A stretch of 64,000 nt of DNA. It comes from Peptoniphilaceae bacterium (GTDB lineage: Bacteria; Bacillota; Clostridia; Tissierellales; Peptoniphilaceae). The position numbers and the translations under genes were made by a program. Positions 46,341-55,521 of the stretch are shown piece by piece (within the stretch, counting starts at the first letter, position 1; every line of letters begins with the position of its first letter). The notes below the pieces were generated by a model that was given only the letters and a program-made list of their open reading frames with translations, was not told where the DNA came from and ran no database searches. Location: NCBI GenBank assembly GCA_028723425.1, contig JAQYEZ010000038.1, positions 1-64,000 of the forward strand. The letters run 5' to 3'.

Positions 46341-46410
46341 TAAAGCCATTTATAGCACACTATCCATGTCAATTTCTAATTTGATACGGATAGTGTAGCT
46401 AATGGCTTAA
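46341..46410. repeat. Long imperfect palindrome between ALDH and crcB
   Basis: AAGCCATT pairs with AATGGCTT and ACACTATCC with GGATAGTGT, with a weaker inner pairing of TCAA/TTGA-type arms, giving a ~65-base hairpin. There is no clean T-run at either end, so it is not a typical terminator. It could be a small palindromic mobile element, a decayed IS end, or a bidirectional end structure. Confidence 0.6.
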
Positions 46411-46497
46411 AAGCTTTAAAATAAATAAGCTAATTAATAATATTTCCTATACTTATAAAGCATTATTTTTGTTATTAATTAAATCTCACTACATGTA

Positions 46498-46866
46498 TCA
46501 ATTATTTATTACTATTTTTTCTGCTAAATATACTGCAAAAACTCCACATAAGATACTCAAGACAACATAGGCTAAAGCTGTAAGCTTAAATCCTTTTTCA
46601 AATAGCTTTTCTGTTTCTAGTGCAAATGATGAAAATGTTGTAAATCCTCCACATATACCTACTTTTAAGAATAACTCTAGTTTTGGACTTATTGCATTTT
46701 TTGAAGCAATAGATGCAACTATTCCTATTACAAAGGCACCAAATATATTTATAAGAAATGTCTTTATTGGAAATCCTGTATTAGTATTTACTTCTAAAAG
46801 CCCTATTAGATATCTAAGAACTGATCCCAAAAATCCCCCAGCTCCTACTATAAAACAATCAAGCAT
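46498..46866 (-). CDS. crcB: Fluoride ion channel CrcB/Fluc
   Basis: Small dual-topology membrane protein that exports fluoride. The 122-residue protein has four hydrophobic helices, the GGFLGSVLRYLIG opening, the NIFGAFVIG helix with the conserved Asn, and GGFTTFSSF carrying the fluoride-track Phe residues. Only one copy is seen; many Gram-positives have a pair forming a heterodimer, so this one may work as a homodimer or have a partner elsewhere. I looked for a fluoride riboswitch in the 118 bases upstream and did not find its consensus. Confidence 0.93.
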   Translation of the reverse strand: MLDCFIVGAGGFLGSVLRYLIGLLEVNTNTGFPIKTFLINIFGAFVIGIVASIASKNAISPKLELFLKVGICGGFTTFSSFALETEKLFEKGFKLTALAYVVLSILCGVFAVYLAEKIVINN

Positions 46867-46984
46867 ATTAACTCCTCTTTAGCCAATGATTTATCATATA
46901 ATTTTTAAATAATTTTTTAGTTTTCTACTTAAGTACAAAAACCTATCTTTACTCTAACCAAGTAAAAAAATCTAATATCTACTA

Positions 46985-47647
46985 TTAATCTATCTCTAGT
47001 AATTTATTTATCATATAGTCGGCTGGATCTATTATATCTAGTTTTGTATATCTTTTTAGGCTGTTCTTAAGATAAGGAAAATGAGTACAAGCAAGTACTA
47101 TAGCATCAATCTTATATTTTGGATCTTTTATCCCCTCTAGATAAGAAAGTAGAACTTTTAGATTCATATCGTCAATAATTTTTTCAGGATCATCTTTTCT
47201 CTCTATAGCCATTACAATTGAAAGATTTCCTATAGAAATAGTATTGATATCATCTCTTGATTCAAGGATTATTTTATCAACTTTGTAAGCAGAAATTCCG
47301 TTTGCAGCAAATATTGCCACATTTTTATAGCTAGGATTAATATTTTTATAGGCATCTAGGGGTGTTATAAGGGGTATATTTAACAACTTTTGTATCTTTT
47401 CACAGTCAATGGCAGAAGATAAGGAATTACAATAGATAAAAATCTTATCCATACCTTGCTTGATACCAAGCCTTGCTTTTTTTATAAAAATCTCTTCTAG
47501 CTTTTCTTTAGAATAATATTGCATCTTTGTCTGTTCTTTAGGATTTACAGACATAGGAAAAGATAAGCTTTCTATTTTCCTACTTTTTAACAAATCTACT
47601 CCCAATTGAGTATCAACACTAGTTCCAGCAAAAACTCCTACCTTCAT
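46985..47647 (-). CDS. Aspartate/glutamate racemase family protein (MurI-like)
   Basis: The ~220-residue protein resembles glutamate racemase in both Cys-bearing segments: FIYCNSLSSAID for the first catalytic Cys and LACTHFPYLKNSL for the second. However, the N-terminal DSGxGG motif of MurI is replaced by VGVFAGTSVDTQLG, and the length is shorter than MurI (about 260-270). So racemase chemistry is plausible but the substrate may differ. The start at 47647 is chosen because AGGAGG lies 4 bases upstream and the first strand begins here; the ORF-track start 47689 adds an unsupported leader. No other murI is visible here. Confidence 0.75.
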   Translation of the reverse strand: MKVGVFAGTSVDTQLGVDLLKSRKIESLSFPMSVNPKEQTKMQYYSKEKLEEIFIKKARLGIKQGMDKIFIYCNSLSSAIDCEKIQKLLNIPLITPLDAYKNINPSYKNVAIFAANGISAYKVDKIILESRDDINTISIGNLSIVMAIERKDDPEKIIDDMNLKVLLSYLEGIKDPKYKIDAIVLACTHFPYLKNSLKRYTKLDIIDPADYMINKLLEID

Positions 47648-47710
47648 AGGTCCTCCTCTTATGAGTAAGCTTTCAAGTAAAACATACAATATCAGTTAAA
47701 ATATAAATTT

Positions 47711-48805
47711 TTATTTATATTTATCTCTAAATTTTTCACTTATTGACTTAATATAATTCTCATTATTAAAATAATCAATACCCATGGCTTTGTGCACTTG
47801 GGCTATTTTCTTTTGCCCTATTAGTCTTGCTTCTTGTGAAGATTTTTCTAGCATTTTAAAGATTTTTTCCATATCTTTAGCGTATTCTTTTCTTCTTTGC
47901 CTAATAGGTCTAAGCTCTGCTTGTAGAATTTCATTTAGGAATTTTTTTACCTTTACATCACCAAGACCTCCTCTTTGGTAATGCTCTTTTAATTGATCCA
48001 AATTTTTATATTCAGGCAGGTATTTTTCAAAATCTGAGTCCTTGGCAAAGACATCAAGATAAGTAAATACTATATTTCCTTCTATCTTTCCTGGATCACT
48101 TACTTTTATATGATCTGGGTCTGTAAACATTGACATTACTTTTCTTCTTACTTCTTCTTCTGTATCTGAAAGATATATACAATTATTCAAGGACTTACTC
48201 ATTTTGGCATTGCCATCAATACCCGGTAGTCTTCTTTGATATTTATTTTCAGGAATTACAGCCTTAGGCTCTACAAAAGTTTGACCATAAATTGAATTGA
48301 AAGCTCTTACAAGTTCTCTGGCTTGTTCTATCATTGGTTCTTGATCTTCCCCTACTGGGACTATATTTGCATCAAATAAAATAATATCTGATGTTTGACT
48401 TACAGGATAAATTAAAAATCCTGCTGGCAAAGATTCTCCAAATCCTTTTTGTTTGATTTCAGCTTTTACAGTTGGATTTCTTTGTAGTCTTCCCAAATGA
48501 ACTAAATTTAATAGATAAAAAGTTAATTCTGTTAGTTCTTGGACATAGGATTGAACGAAAATCGTAGTTTTTTGTGGATCTATTCCTACACTTAAATAAT
48601 CTAGTACAACCTCTCCTATGGATTCTTTTATTTTTTCAGGGTTAGTAAAGTTATCTGTCAAGGCTTGAGCATCGGCAATCATGACATACATTTTATCATA
48701 ATTACCTTCATTCTGGATTCTAACTCTATTTTTAAGGGATCCAACATAATGACCTAAATGAAGTCTCCCAGTTGGTCTATCTCCTGTTAATATTATATCT
48801 GCCAT
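47711..48805 (-). CDS. trpS: Tryptophanyl-tRNA synthetase
   Basis: Class Ic synthetase for tRNA-Trp. The HIGH motif is HLGH in GDRPTGRLHLGHYVGSL, KMSKS reads NAKMSKSLNN, and PVGEDQEPMIEQARELVRAFN is the tryptophan-pocket region. The 364 residues are longer than the 330-residue B. subtilis type but fit the variant seen in streptococci. No T-box was recognised in the ~120 bases upstream. It is followed 63 bases later by the racemase-like gene. Confidence 0.97.
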   Translation of the reverse strand: MADIILTGDRPTGRLHLGHYVGSLKNRVRIQNEGNYDKMYVMIADAQALTDNFTNPEKIKESIGEVVLDYLSVGIDPQKTTIFVQSYVQELTELTFYLLNLVHLGRLQRNPTVKAEIKQKGFGESLPAGFLIYPVSQTSDIILFDANIVPVGEDQEPMIEQARELVRAFNSIYGQTFVEPKAVIPENKYQRRLPGIDGNAKMSKSLNNCIYLSDTEEEVRRKVMSMFTDPDHIKVSDPGKIEGNIVFTYLDVFAKDSDFEKYLPEYKNLDQLKEHYQRGGLGDVKVKKFLNEILQAELRPIRQRRKEYAKDMEKIFKMLEKSSQEARLIGQKKIAQVHKAMGIDYFNNENYIKSISEKFRDKYK

Positions 48806-48885
48806 ATTATCTCCTATTTTTTATTTAACAATAATATTATACTTTTTGATTAATTTTATCAAATTATATTTTTCTTCTGTATTAG

Positions 48886-48917
48886 AAAAAAATCTCTGAA
48901 ATTTGCTTCTCAGAGAT
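48886..48917 (-). terminator. Terminator after prfB
   Basis: On the minus strand ATCTCTGA, a ten-base loop and TCAGAGAT are followed by seven T. Confidence 0.85.
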
Positions 48918-48924
48918 CTTACTT

Positions 48925-50044
48925 TTATTTTTTTTCGCTATGACATAAGGATAAATAAGCGTCTATAAAGCCTTCTATATCTCCATCCATTACACTTTCC
49001 ACATTGCCAACTTCAAAGTTTGTTCTGTGATCTTTTACAAGTGTATAAGGTTGGAAAACATAAGACCTAATTTGGCTGCCCCAAGCTATTTGTGAATAAG
49101 TTCCTTGTATATCTTCTATCTTTTCCTTATGTTCTTCTTCCTTAATTTGAACAAGCTTACTGATCAAAAGTTTCATAGCTGTTTCTCTATTTTGTATTTG
49201 ACTTCTTTCAGCTTGAGAAGAAGCTACAACTCCTGTCGGCAAGTGGGTTATCCTAACAGCAGAGTCTGTCATATTTACGTGCTGACCTCCAGCTCCAGAT
49301 GCCCTAAAGGTGTCAATTCTTAAATCTTTTGGATCTATTTCTACACTCATATCATCATCAAGCTCTGGGAAAATATCTACAGAGGCAAATGAAGTATGAC
49401 GTCTTTTTTGAGAATCAAAGGGAGAAATCCTTACTAATCTATGAACTCCTTTTTCCGCCTTTAAATATCCATAGGCAAAAGGTGCTTTTACAAGAAGAGT
49501 CGCCGATTTTATTCCTCCTGCCTCTTCATTGTTCATATCTTGGACTTCGTACTTGTATCCCTTTTTTTCAAAAAATCTTTTGTACATCCTCAAAAGCATT
49601 TGCGCCCAATCAGTTGCCTCAAGCCCACCAGCTCCAGCGTGGATTACTAGATAAGCATTGTTTTTGTCATATTCCCCATCTAGTTGAGTTTTTATTTTAA
49701 ATGAATTTATTTTTTTCTCAAGTTTTTTTAGTGACTCATCTACAAAATCCAAGCTATCTTTTTCGGAAGATTCACTCATCTCTATCAATTCTAATAGATC
49801 TTGGTTATCATTTAGCTCATTTTCATAATCATTATAAGTATCCAAATCATTTTTCTTATCGGAAAGTTCTGCCATGATTTTTTGAGCCTTTTGTCTATCA
49901 TTCCAAAAATCAGCTTGAGTTGTTTTTTTCTCAAGATCTCTAACTAAAACTTTCAAATTTGAAATGTCAAAGAGAGTCTCCAATCAATTTTAACATCTTT
50001 TGTAAATCTTTTATATGTTCACGTAATTCATAAATTTCTGCCAT
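48925..50044 (-). CDS. prfB: Peptide chain release factor 2, with programmed +1 frameshift
   Basis: RF2 ends translation at UGA and UAA. The true start is ATG 50044, 2 bases after the secA stop. The first reading frame runs 25 codons to an in-frame UGA (49969-49967) in the slippery context CTT TGA C. A +1 shift on CTT continues as Asp-Ile-Ser and joins the long ORF of the track (48925-49983). Downstream are the SPF anticodon motif (ISPFDSQ) and the peptidyl-tRNA hydrolysis motif in SGAGGQHVN. Low RF2 increases shifting, so the gene controls itself. A GGAG lies upstream of the slip site. Confidence 0.96.
49966..49972 (-). promoter_or_regulatory. RF2 +1 frameshift site
   Basis: CTT TGA C, read on the minus strand, is the conserved slippery codon, stop and following C of bacterial prfB genes. 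The position after 25 sense codons matches the E. coli arrangement. Confidence 0.95.
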
Positions 50045-50046
50045 GA

Positions 50047-52776
50047 TTAACCTTTTTTGACTTGAGTTTTCTTTCTTTCTCTTTCAAGTCTTCTTCTTTC
50101 AGCTCTGGATAAATCTTCTTCATTTATCTTTTCAGTTCCTTGATCACTGGATTCTTCTTTTGGAACATTGACTTGTTTTCTTTCGATTCCTTGTCTGATT
50201 TGAACACTCATCATAAGTCTTATAGTTTCTTCTTGAATTTCTGATGTCATCTTTTCATACATTTCGAAACCTTCATTTGTGTAAGCTCTGACAGGGTCTT
50301 CGTTACCCATAGCTCTTACGCCTATTTCCTTACGCATTTGATCCATTGAATCGATATGTTCCATCCATTTTGTATCAATAACTCTTAAGAGAACAACTCT
50401 TTCTATTTCTCTCATGTTTTCACTACCAAATTTTTCTTCCTTCTCTTGGTACTTAGAAAGAGATGTTTTGTAAATATAATCTATTAATTTATCTTGGGTG
50501 AAATCATTTATATTTTCAAAATGTAATTCTTCAACTGGTAAAGCAAGGCTATTTAGGTAGTTTAATAAGGCTACCATTTCCCAATTTTCTGGTTTTACAT
50601 CAGGATTTGTAAATGAATAAACTGAAGTTTCGATAATATCTTTTAACATGCCTAAGATAGATTCTCTCATGTCTTCACCGAAAAGAACTTGTTTTCTTTC
50701 GTTATAAATAATGCCTCTTTGTTTATTCATAACATCATCGTATTGGAGAACTCTTTTTCTTGTTGCAAAGTTATTGGCTTCTACTCTTGTTTGTGCCTTT
50801 TCTATAGCTCTTGAAACCATTTTTGAAACTATTGGCTCATCCTCTGGGAAGTCATAAGAATCTACAAACTTGCTAACTGCTTCTCCACCATTTAATCTGA
50901 TTAAATCATCTTCAAGGGAAATGAAGAATCTAGATTTTCCAGGATCACCTTGACGGCCTGAACGACCTCTTAATTGGTTGTCTATACGTCTTGATTCGTG
51001 CCTTTCTGAACCAATTATATAAAGACCTCCAGCTTTTCTAACTTGCTCTGCTTCCTTGTCTATACCAGGTTTAAATTGGTTTTTGTATTGTCTATATTTT
51101 TTTCTTGCTTCTAGTATTTCTTGGTTGTCAGTTTCTGAAAAAGCATCTACTTGTTCAAGAACTTCATCAGCAATGCCTTCTCTTTTTAATTTTTGTTTAG
51201 CCATGTGATCAGCATTTCCACCAAGCATAATATCAGTACCACGACCAGCCATATTGGTAGCTATAGTGATAGATCCAAACCTACCTGCTTGAGCAACTAT
51301 ATCTGCTTCTCTCTCATGGTTTTTAGCATTTAATACTACATGAGGAATTTGATTTTTCTTTAATTCTTTGGAAAGTTTTTCTGAATTTTCGATGGAAACT
51401 GTACCAACAAGGATTGGTTGACCAGTTTGGTGAACCCTCTTTATTTCATCAATGATAGCATTAAACTTTCCTCTTTCATTAATATAAACATGATCTGGAT
51501 CATCAATTCTTTGTACAGGTTTATTGGTTGGAATTTCAACAACATCAAGTTTATATATTTCAGAAAACTCATCTTCTTCTGTTTTTGCTGTACCAGTCAT
51601 TCCTGATAACTTATCATACATTCTAAAGTAATTTTGGAAAGTAATTGTAGCAAGTGTTTTACTTTCTGCCTTAACTTCTACTCCTTCTTTAGCTTCTATA
51701 GCTTGGTGAAGACCATCAGAATATCTTCTACCATACATAATACGTCCTGTAAATTCATCTACAATTTGTACTTCACCATTAGTTACTACATAGTCTATAT
51801 CTCTTGTCATAGTAGTATTTGCCTTTAAGGCATTGTTAATATAGTGGGCTAGTTCCAAATGTTCAGGGTCTGAAAGGTTATCAATTCCAAAAAACTTCTC
51901 TGCCTTTGCTGTACCTTTTTCTGTTAGGTTAGAAGATTTTCTCTTCTCATCAACCAAATAGTCTACATCTTCTACAACAAACTCCCTATCAAATGGGTCT
52001 ATATCTGCATCTTCGTTTGGATCAAGTATTCTTCCTTCCAAAGTTTGAATAAACTCATTTGCTTTTACATAAGTATCTGTAGATTCTTCGCCTTGACCTG
52101 AAATAATAAGTGGAGTTCTAGCCTCATCAATAAGAATAGAGTCAACCTCATCGACTATAGCATAATGAAGACCTCTTTGTACCATGGAATTTTTATAAAT
52201 AACCATATTATCTCTTAGGTAATCAAAACCAAATTGGTTATTGGTACCATAGGTAATATCGCAAGCATAGTTTACTTGTCTTTCTGAGTTAGTTAGGCCA
52301 TAAAGTATACAACCTACACTTAGACCTAAGAAAGAGTAAATCTTACCCATCCACTCTTGGTCACGTTTAGCAAGATAGTCATTTACTGTTACTATATGAA
52401 CCCCCTTACCTTCCAAAGCATTTAAGTAGGCAGGCAAAGTTTCAACCAAAGTTTTACCTTCTCCTGTCTTCATTTCTGCAATCTGACCATTATGTAGAAC
52501 AATTCCACCCAACAATTGAACAGGGTAGTGTTTAAGTCCTATAACCCTATCACTTGCTTCTCTAACAACTGCAAATGCCTCAACCAACAAATCATCTAAA
52601 GTTTCGCCATTTGCTAATCTTTCTTTAAATTCATTAGTTTTATTTTTTAATTCTTCGTCTGTTAATTTTTGCATTTCTTCATCTAGTGCTAAAATTTGAT
52701 CAACAAGTTTTTGATTGTTGTCGATTTCTTTCTGACTAAATGATTTGAAAAAGTTAAATATTGCCAAATTTTTCAC
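50047..52776 (-). CDS. secA: Protein translocase ATPase SecA
   Basis: Motor of the Sec pathway, acting at the membrane with SecYEG. Motor domain 1 has MKTGEGKTLVETLPAYLN (Walker A) and the DEVDSILIDEARTPLIIS Walker B region. The preprotein cross-linking domain follows, then motor 2 with GTVSIENSEKLS, TNMAGRGTDIMLGG and QLRGRSGRQGDPG. The 909 residues cover the full core, but the C-terminus ends in basic RRRLERERKKTQVKKG without the Cys-rich zinc/SecB-binding motif. It precedes prfB by 2 bases, the common secA-prfB pair. Confidence 0.98.
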   Translation of the reverse strand: MKNLAIFNFFKSFSQKEIDNNQKLVDQILALDEEMQKLTDEELKNKTNEFKERLANGETLDDLLVEAFAVVREASDRVIGLKHYPVQLLGGIVLHNGQIAEMKTGEGKTLVETLPAYLNALEGKGVHIVTVNDYLAKRDQEWMGKIYSFLGLSVGCILYGLTNSERQVNYACDITYGTNNQFGFDYLRDNMVIYKNSMVQRGLHYAIVDEVDSILIDEARTPLIISGQGEESTDTYVKANEFIQTLEGRILDPNEDADIDPFDREFVVEDVDYLVDEKRKSSNLTEKGTAKAEKFFGIDNLSDPEHLELAHYINNALKANTTMTRDIDYVVTNGEVQIVDEFTGRIMYGRRYSDGLHQAIEAKEGVEVKAESKTLATITFQNYFRMYDKLSGMTGTAKTEEDEFSEIYKLDVVEIPTNKPVQRIDDPDHVYINERGKFNAIIDEIKRVHQTGQPILVGTVSIENSEKLSKELKKNQIPHVVLNAKNHEREADIVAQAGRFGSITIATNMAGRGTDIMLGGNADHMAKQKLKREGIADEVLEQVDAFSETDNQEILEARKKYRQYKNQFKPGIDKEAEQVRKAGGLYIIGSERHESRRIDNQLRGRSGRQGDPGKSRFFISLEDDLIRLNGGEAVSKFVDSYDFPEDEPIVSKMVSRAIEKAQTRVEANNFATRKRVLQYDDVMNKQRGIIYNERKQVLFGEDMRESILGMLKDIIETSVYSFTNPDVKPENWEMVALLNYLNSLALPVEELHFENINDFTQDKLIDYIYKTSLSKYQEKEEKFGSENMREIERVVLLRVIDTKWMEHIDSMDQMRKEIGVRAMGNEDPVRAYTNEGFEMYEKMTSEIQEETIRLMMSVQIRQGIERKQVNVPKEESSDQGTEKINEEDLSRAERRRLERERKKTQVKKG

Positions 52777-52909
52777 CTCTAATTCTCTGTTTATCCTATC
52801 ATTTTATAAAAAATTATTCAATTACAAAATAAGATAAGCAAAACTTGTCAAATACTATAATAAAGTAAATCCCGTAATTTGTAAACTATTATTTTAAATT
52901 ATAGGCACT

Positions 52910-52941
52910 AAAAAATGCTAGCCCTAAAAACTAGCATTTTT
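52910..52941 (-). terminator. Terminator after hpf
   Basis: AAAATGCTAG, loop TTTTTAGGG and CTAGCATTTTTT form a strong hairpin with a T-run on the minus strand, separating hpf from secA. Confidence 0.88.
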
Positions 52942-52951
52942 ATACTTAAAT

Positions 52952-53488
52952 TTATTTCATAGTTGGAATTATTTCACCATAATTTCCATCTTTTCTTTTA
53001 TAAACAACTCTTACTTGCATTTCTTGATCATCTAAAAATACGAAAAAGTCGTGATTTAATAGTTCCATTTGTAAAACTGCTTCTTCTTCGTTCATTGGTT
53101 TTACTGAAATTTCTTTAAATCTAACAATTTTACTGGTGGATTCTTTTTCTTCTTCTAAATCATCAGACAATGATTCAAATCTTATAGACTCTCCACTTTT
53201 CCTGTCTCTTTGGAGTTTGGTCTTATATTTTCTTATTTGTCTAACTAATGAATCTACAATCATATCCACAGAATCCATGAAGTCCTCTGATTTTTCTTCA
53301 GCTCTAAGAATTGTGCCACCCTTTAAATATATAGTTGATTCAACTTTTTTCTCTATACCCTCAACAGCAAGATTTACATCCATTTCTTCTTCATGGAAAT
53401 ACTTATCAAGTCTATCAAACTTTGCTTGGCACATCTCTTTTAAATCTTCAGTAACATTAATGTTTTTACCTCTTATATTAAGTTTCAT
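52952..53488 (-). CDS. hpf: Ribosome hibernation promoting factor, long form
   Basis: Long HPF dimerises ribosomes into inactive 100S particles in stationary phase. The N-terminal domain (about 1-100) has MKLNIRGKNINVTEDLKEM and AKFDRLDKYF. After an acidic linker, the C-terminal dimerisation domain (about 122-178) contains VRFKEISVKPMNEEEAVLQMELLNHDFFVF. The 178 residues fit the long form of Gram-positives. It is monocistronic, upstream of secA as in many Firmicutes. The upstream 116 bases also hold the promoter region of the divergent peptidase gene. Confidence 0.95.
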   Translation of the reverse strand: MKLNIRGKNINVTEDLKEMCQAKFDRLDKYFHEEEMDVNLAVEGIEKKVESTIYLKGGTILRAEEKSEDFMDSVDMIVDSLVRQIRKYKTKLQRDRKSGESIRFESLSDDLEEEKESTSKIVRFKEISVKPMNEEEAVLQMELLNHDFFVFLDDQEMQVRVVYKRKDGNYGEIIPTMK

Positions 53489-53604
53489 ATAGTTACCTCC
53501 TATCTTATTTTTTATATACCCCTTTCGTATTTGTGTAAACGTTTTTAATTTTATTAATTTATAAAAACAAGTATAGTAAAAAAGAATAAATTAAGGAGAA
53601 AATT

Positions 53605-55521
53605 ATGGACAAAACACAGCTAAAAGACATATTAAGCTATGAATTTATCAACAGCTTAGAAATTTCTGGTGACAAAAAAAATTTGGCTTATAAAACTACC
53701 AAGGCCAACGAAAAAGAAAATAGGTATGATACTTTTTTAAACTTACTTGACTTAGATAGTAAAAAATTTTATAGGATTTCAGATAATCCAAATATATCTA
53801 TTTTTACTTTTGACAAAGAGTCTAAACTTATTTTTAAGGAAAAAACTGATGATGAATATGACTATTTCTATAGTAAAGATTTATCTGCCCAAGTTGCAAG
53901 CCAAGCATTTAAAATTGATAAAAATGTTAGCAGTATAGAACACATAAAAGATAATGTATTTCTAATATTTGCAACTGATAAAAAATCAAAAGAAGATAAA
54001 GAAAAATCAGAAGATCAAGATAAGGTATTTAAAGAAGTTACTAGCCTACCTTTCTGGTTTAATGGACAAGGCTATCTAAAATTGGAAACTGTCGGTATTT
54101 ATTTATATAATAAAGATGAAAATAAACTAAAACATCTTATGACTTCAAATATAAATAATGACATATCTCTTCTAAAAATATCCGATGACTTAAAGAAATT
54201 AGCCTATACAAAAGCTATCTATAGCAATGGTTATAACAAAATTTATGAAGACTTATATATCTATGACCTAGAAAAAAATGAAGAAAAACTACTATTAAAA
54301 GAAAAATTCTCATATGCCTATATAAATTTCTATAAAGATGGTCTAGTATTTGTAGGATCTGATATGAAAAAGCATGGAATAAACCAAGATCCTTTTATTT
54401 ATAAGGTTGACTTTGAAGGAAATCTTATAAAAATTTCTGATGATAATTTTGATATAGACTTTGGTGTTTCTACTGGAACTGATGCAAGATTTGGTCATGA
54501 TACTACATTTAGACAAGAAAATGAAAAACTCTATTTTACAGCTACCAAAAATGAGGATTCTAAACTTTATTGCTTTAACCTAGAAACAGGAAAACTTGAT
54601 TTGCTAATTGAAGGTGGTCTTGAAAGCTTTGCCTTAGGAGATGATAAAATATATTATAGCAAGATGAGTAAAGATTCTCTTTGTGAAATTTATGAAGAAG
54701 GTAAGACTAAAGCCTTAGTTGAAAATAAAATTAAGACTCGCCTTGGAAAAATTGAAGAATTTTTCTTTGAATCAAATGGAGATAAATTAAGAGGTTATGT
54801 ACTACTTCCTACAGATTTTGATCCAAATAAAAAATATCCAACCCTATTAAGCATACATGGTGGACCAAAAACTGAATTTTCTGATATTTTCCACCATGAA
54901 CATCAAGTTTTTGCCAATGATGGTTATATAATAATCTATACTAATCCACACGGAGCAAGCGGCAATGGTGTCGCATTTTCTGATATCAGGGGTAGGTATG
55001 GAGAAATTGATTATGAGGATTTGATGAATTTTACAAATGAGGCAATAAAAAGATATCCTCAAATAGATACAGAAAATATGGGAGTTTATGGAGGATCTTA
55101 TGGTGGTTTTATGACCAATTGGATTATATCTCATACAGATAGATTTAAAGCTGCCAATGCCCAAAGATGTATATCAAACTGGATTTCCTTCTATGGAGTT
55201 TCAGATATAGGCTATTATTTTGCAAGCGATCAAACTGATTCAAATCCTTGGGATAGCCTTGATAAGATGTGGGAACTTTCGCCATTAAAGCATGCCAAGA
55301 ATGTAAAAACTCCAACTCTCTTTATTCATTCTGATATGGACTACAGGTGTCCTTTGGAACAAGGCCTACAAATGTATACTAGGATAAAATTAAATGGAGT
55401 TGAAACAAAAATGTTTATCTTCCATGGAGAAAATCACGAGTTGTCAAGGTCAGGCAAACCTAAAGGAAGAATAAAAAGACTTACAGAAATCAAAAATTGG
55501 TTTGATGGACATTTGAAATGA
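53605..55521 (+). CDS. S9-family serine peptidase (acylaminoacyl/prolyl oligopeptidase type)
   Basis: The 638-residue protein has an N-terminal beta-propeller-like half and a C-terminal alpha/beta hydrolase domain. The nucleophile is Ser498 in GGSYGG, with Asp579 near HSDMDYRCP and His611 in FHGENHELSR completing the triad. The LSIHGGPKTEFS oxyanion segment is also present. There is no signal peptide, so it acts on short peptides in the cytoplasm. It heads an operon in which the next two genes overlap by four bases each. Confidence 0.95.
   Translation: MDKTQLKDILSYEFINSLEISGDKKNLAYKTTKANEKENRYDTFLNLLDLDSKKFYRISDNPNISIFTFDKESKLIFKEKTDDEYDYFYSKDLSAQVASQAFKIDKNVSSIEHIKDNVFLIFATDKKSKEDKEKSEDQDKVFKEVTSLPFWFNGQGYLKLETVGIYLYNKDENKLKHLMTSNINNDISLLKISDDLKKLAYTKAIYSNGYNKIYEDLYIYDLEKNEEKLLLKEKFSYAYINFYKDGLVFVGSDMKKHGINQDPFIYKVDFEGNLIKISDDNFDIDFGVSTGTDARFGHDTTFRQENEKLYFTATKNEDSKLYCFNLETGKLDLLIEGGLESFALGDDKIYYSKMSKDSLCEIYEEGKTKALVENKIKTRLGKIEEFFFESNGDKLRGYVLLPTDFDPNKKYPTLLSIHGGPKTEFSDIFHHEHQVFANDGYIIIYTNPHGASGNGVAFSDIRGRYGEIDYEDLMNFTNEAIKRYPQIDTENMGVYGGSYGGFMTNWIISHTDRFKAANAQRCISNWISFYGVSDIGYYFASDQTDSNPWDSLDKMWELSPLKHAKNVKTPTLFIHSDMDYRCPLEQGLQMYTRIKLNGVETKMFIFHGENHELSRSGKPKGRIKRLTEIKNWFDGHLK

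Noticed and set aside
46867-46984. Fluoride riboswitch upstream of crcB
   Set aside because: The sequence lacks the conserved GGNGAUGG...-type core and pseudoknot partners; it is A+T-rich without the expected stems.
48806-48885. T-box upstream of trpS
   Set aside because: No GGTGG-type T-box or stem I motif appears; only an A+T-rich stretch and the prfB terminator further up.
49105-49700. Plus-strand ORFs inside prfB
   Set aside because: Shadows of the RF2 gene; the composition is unlike a real protein and there is no RBS.
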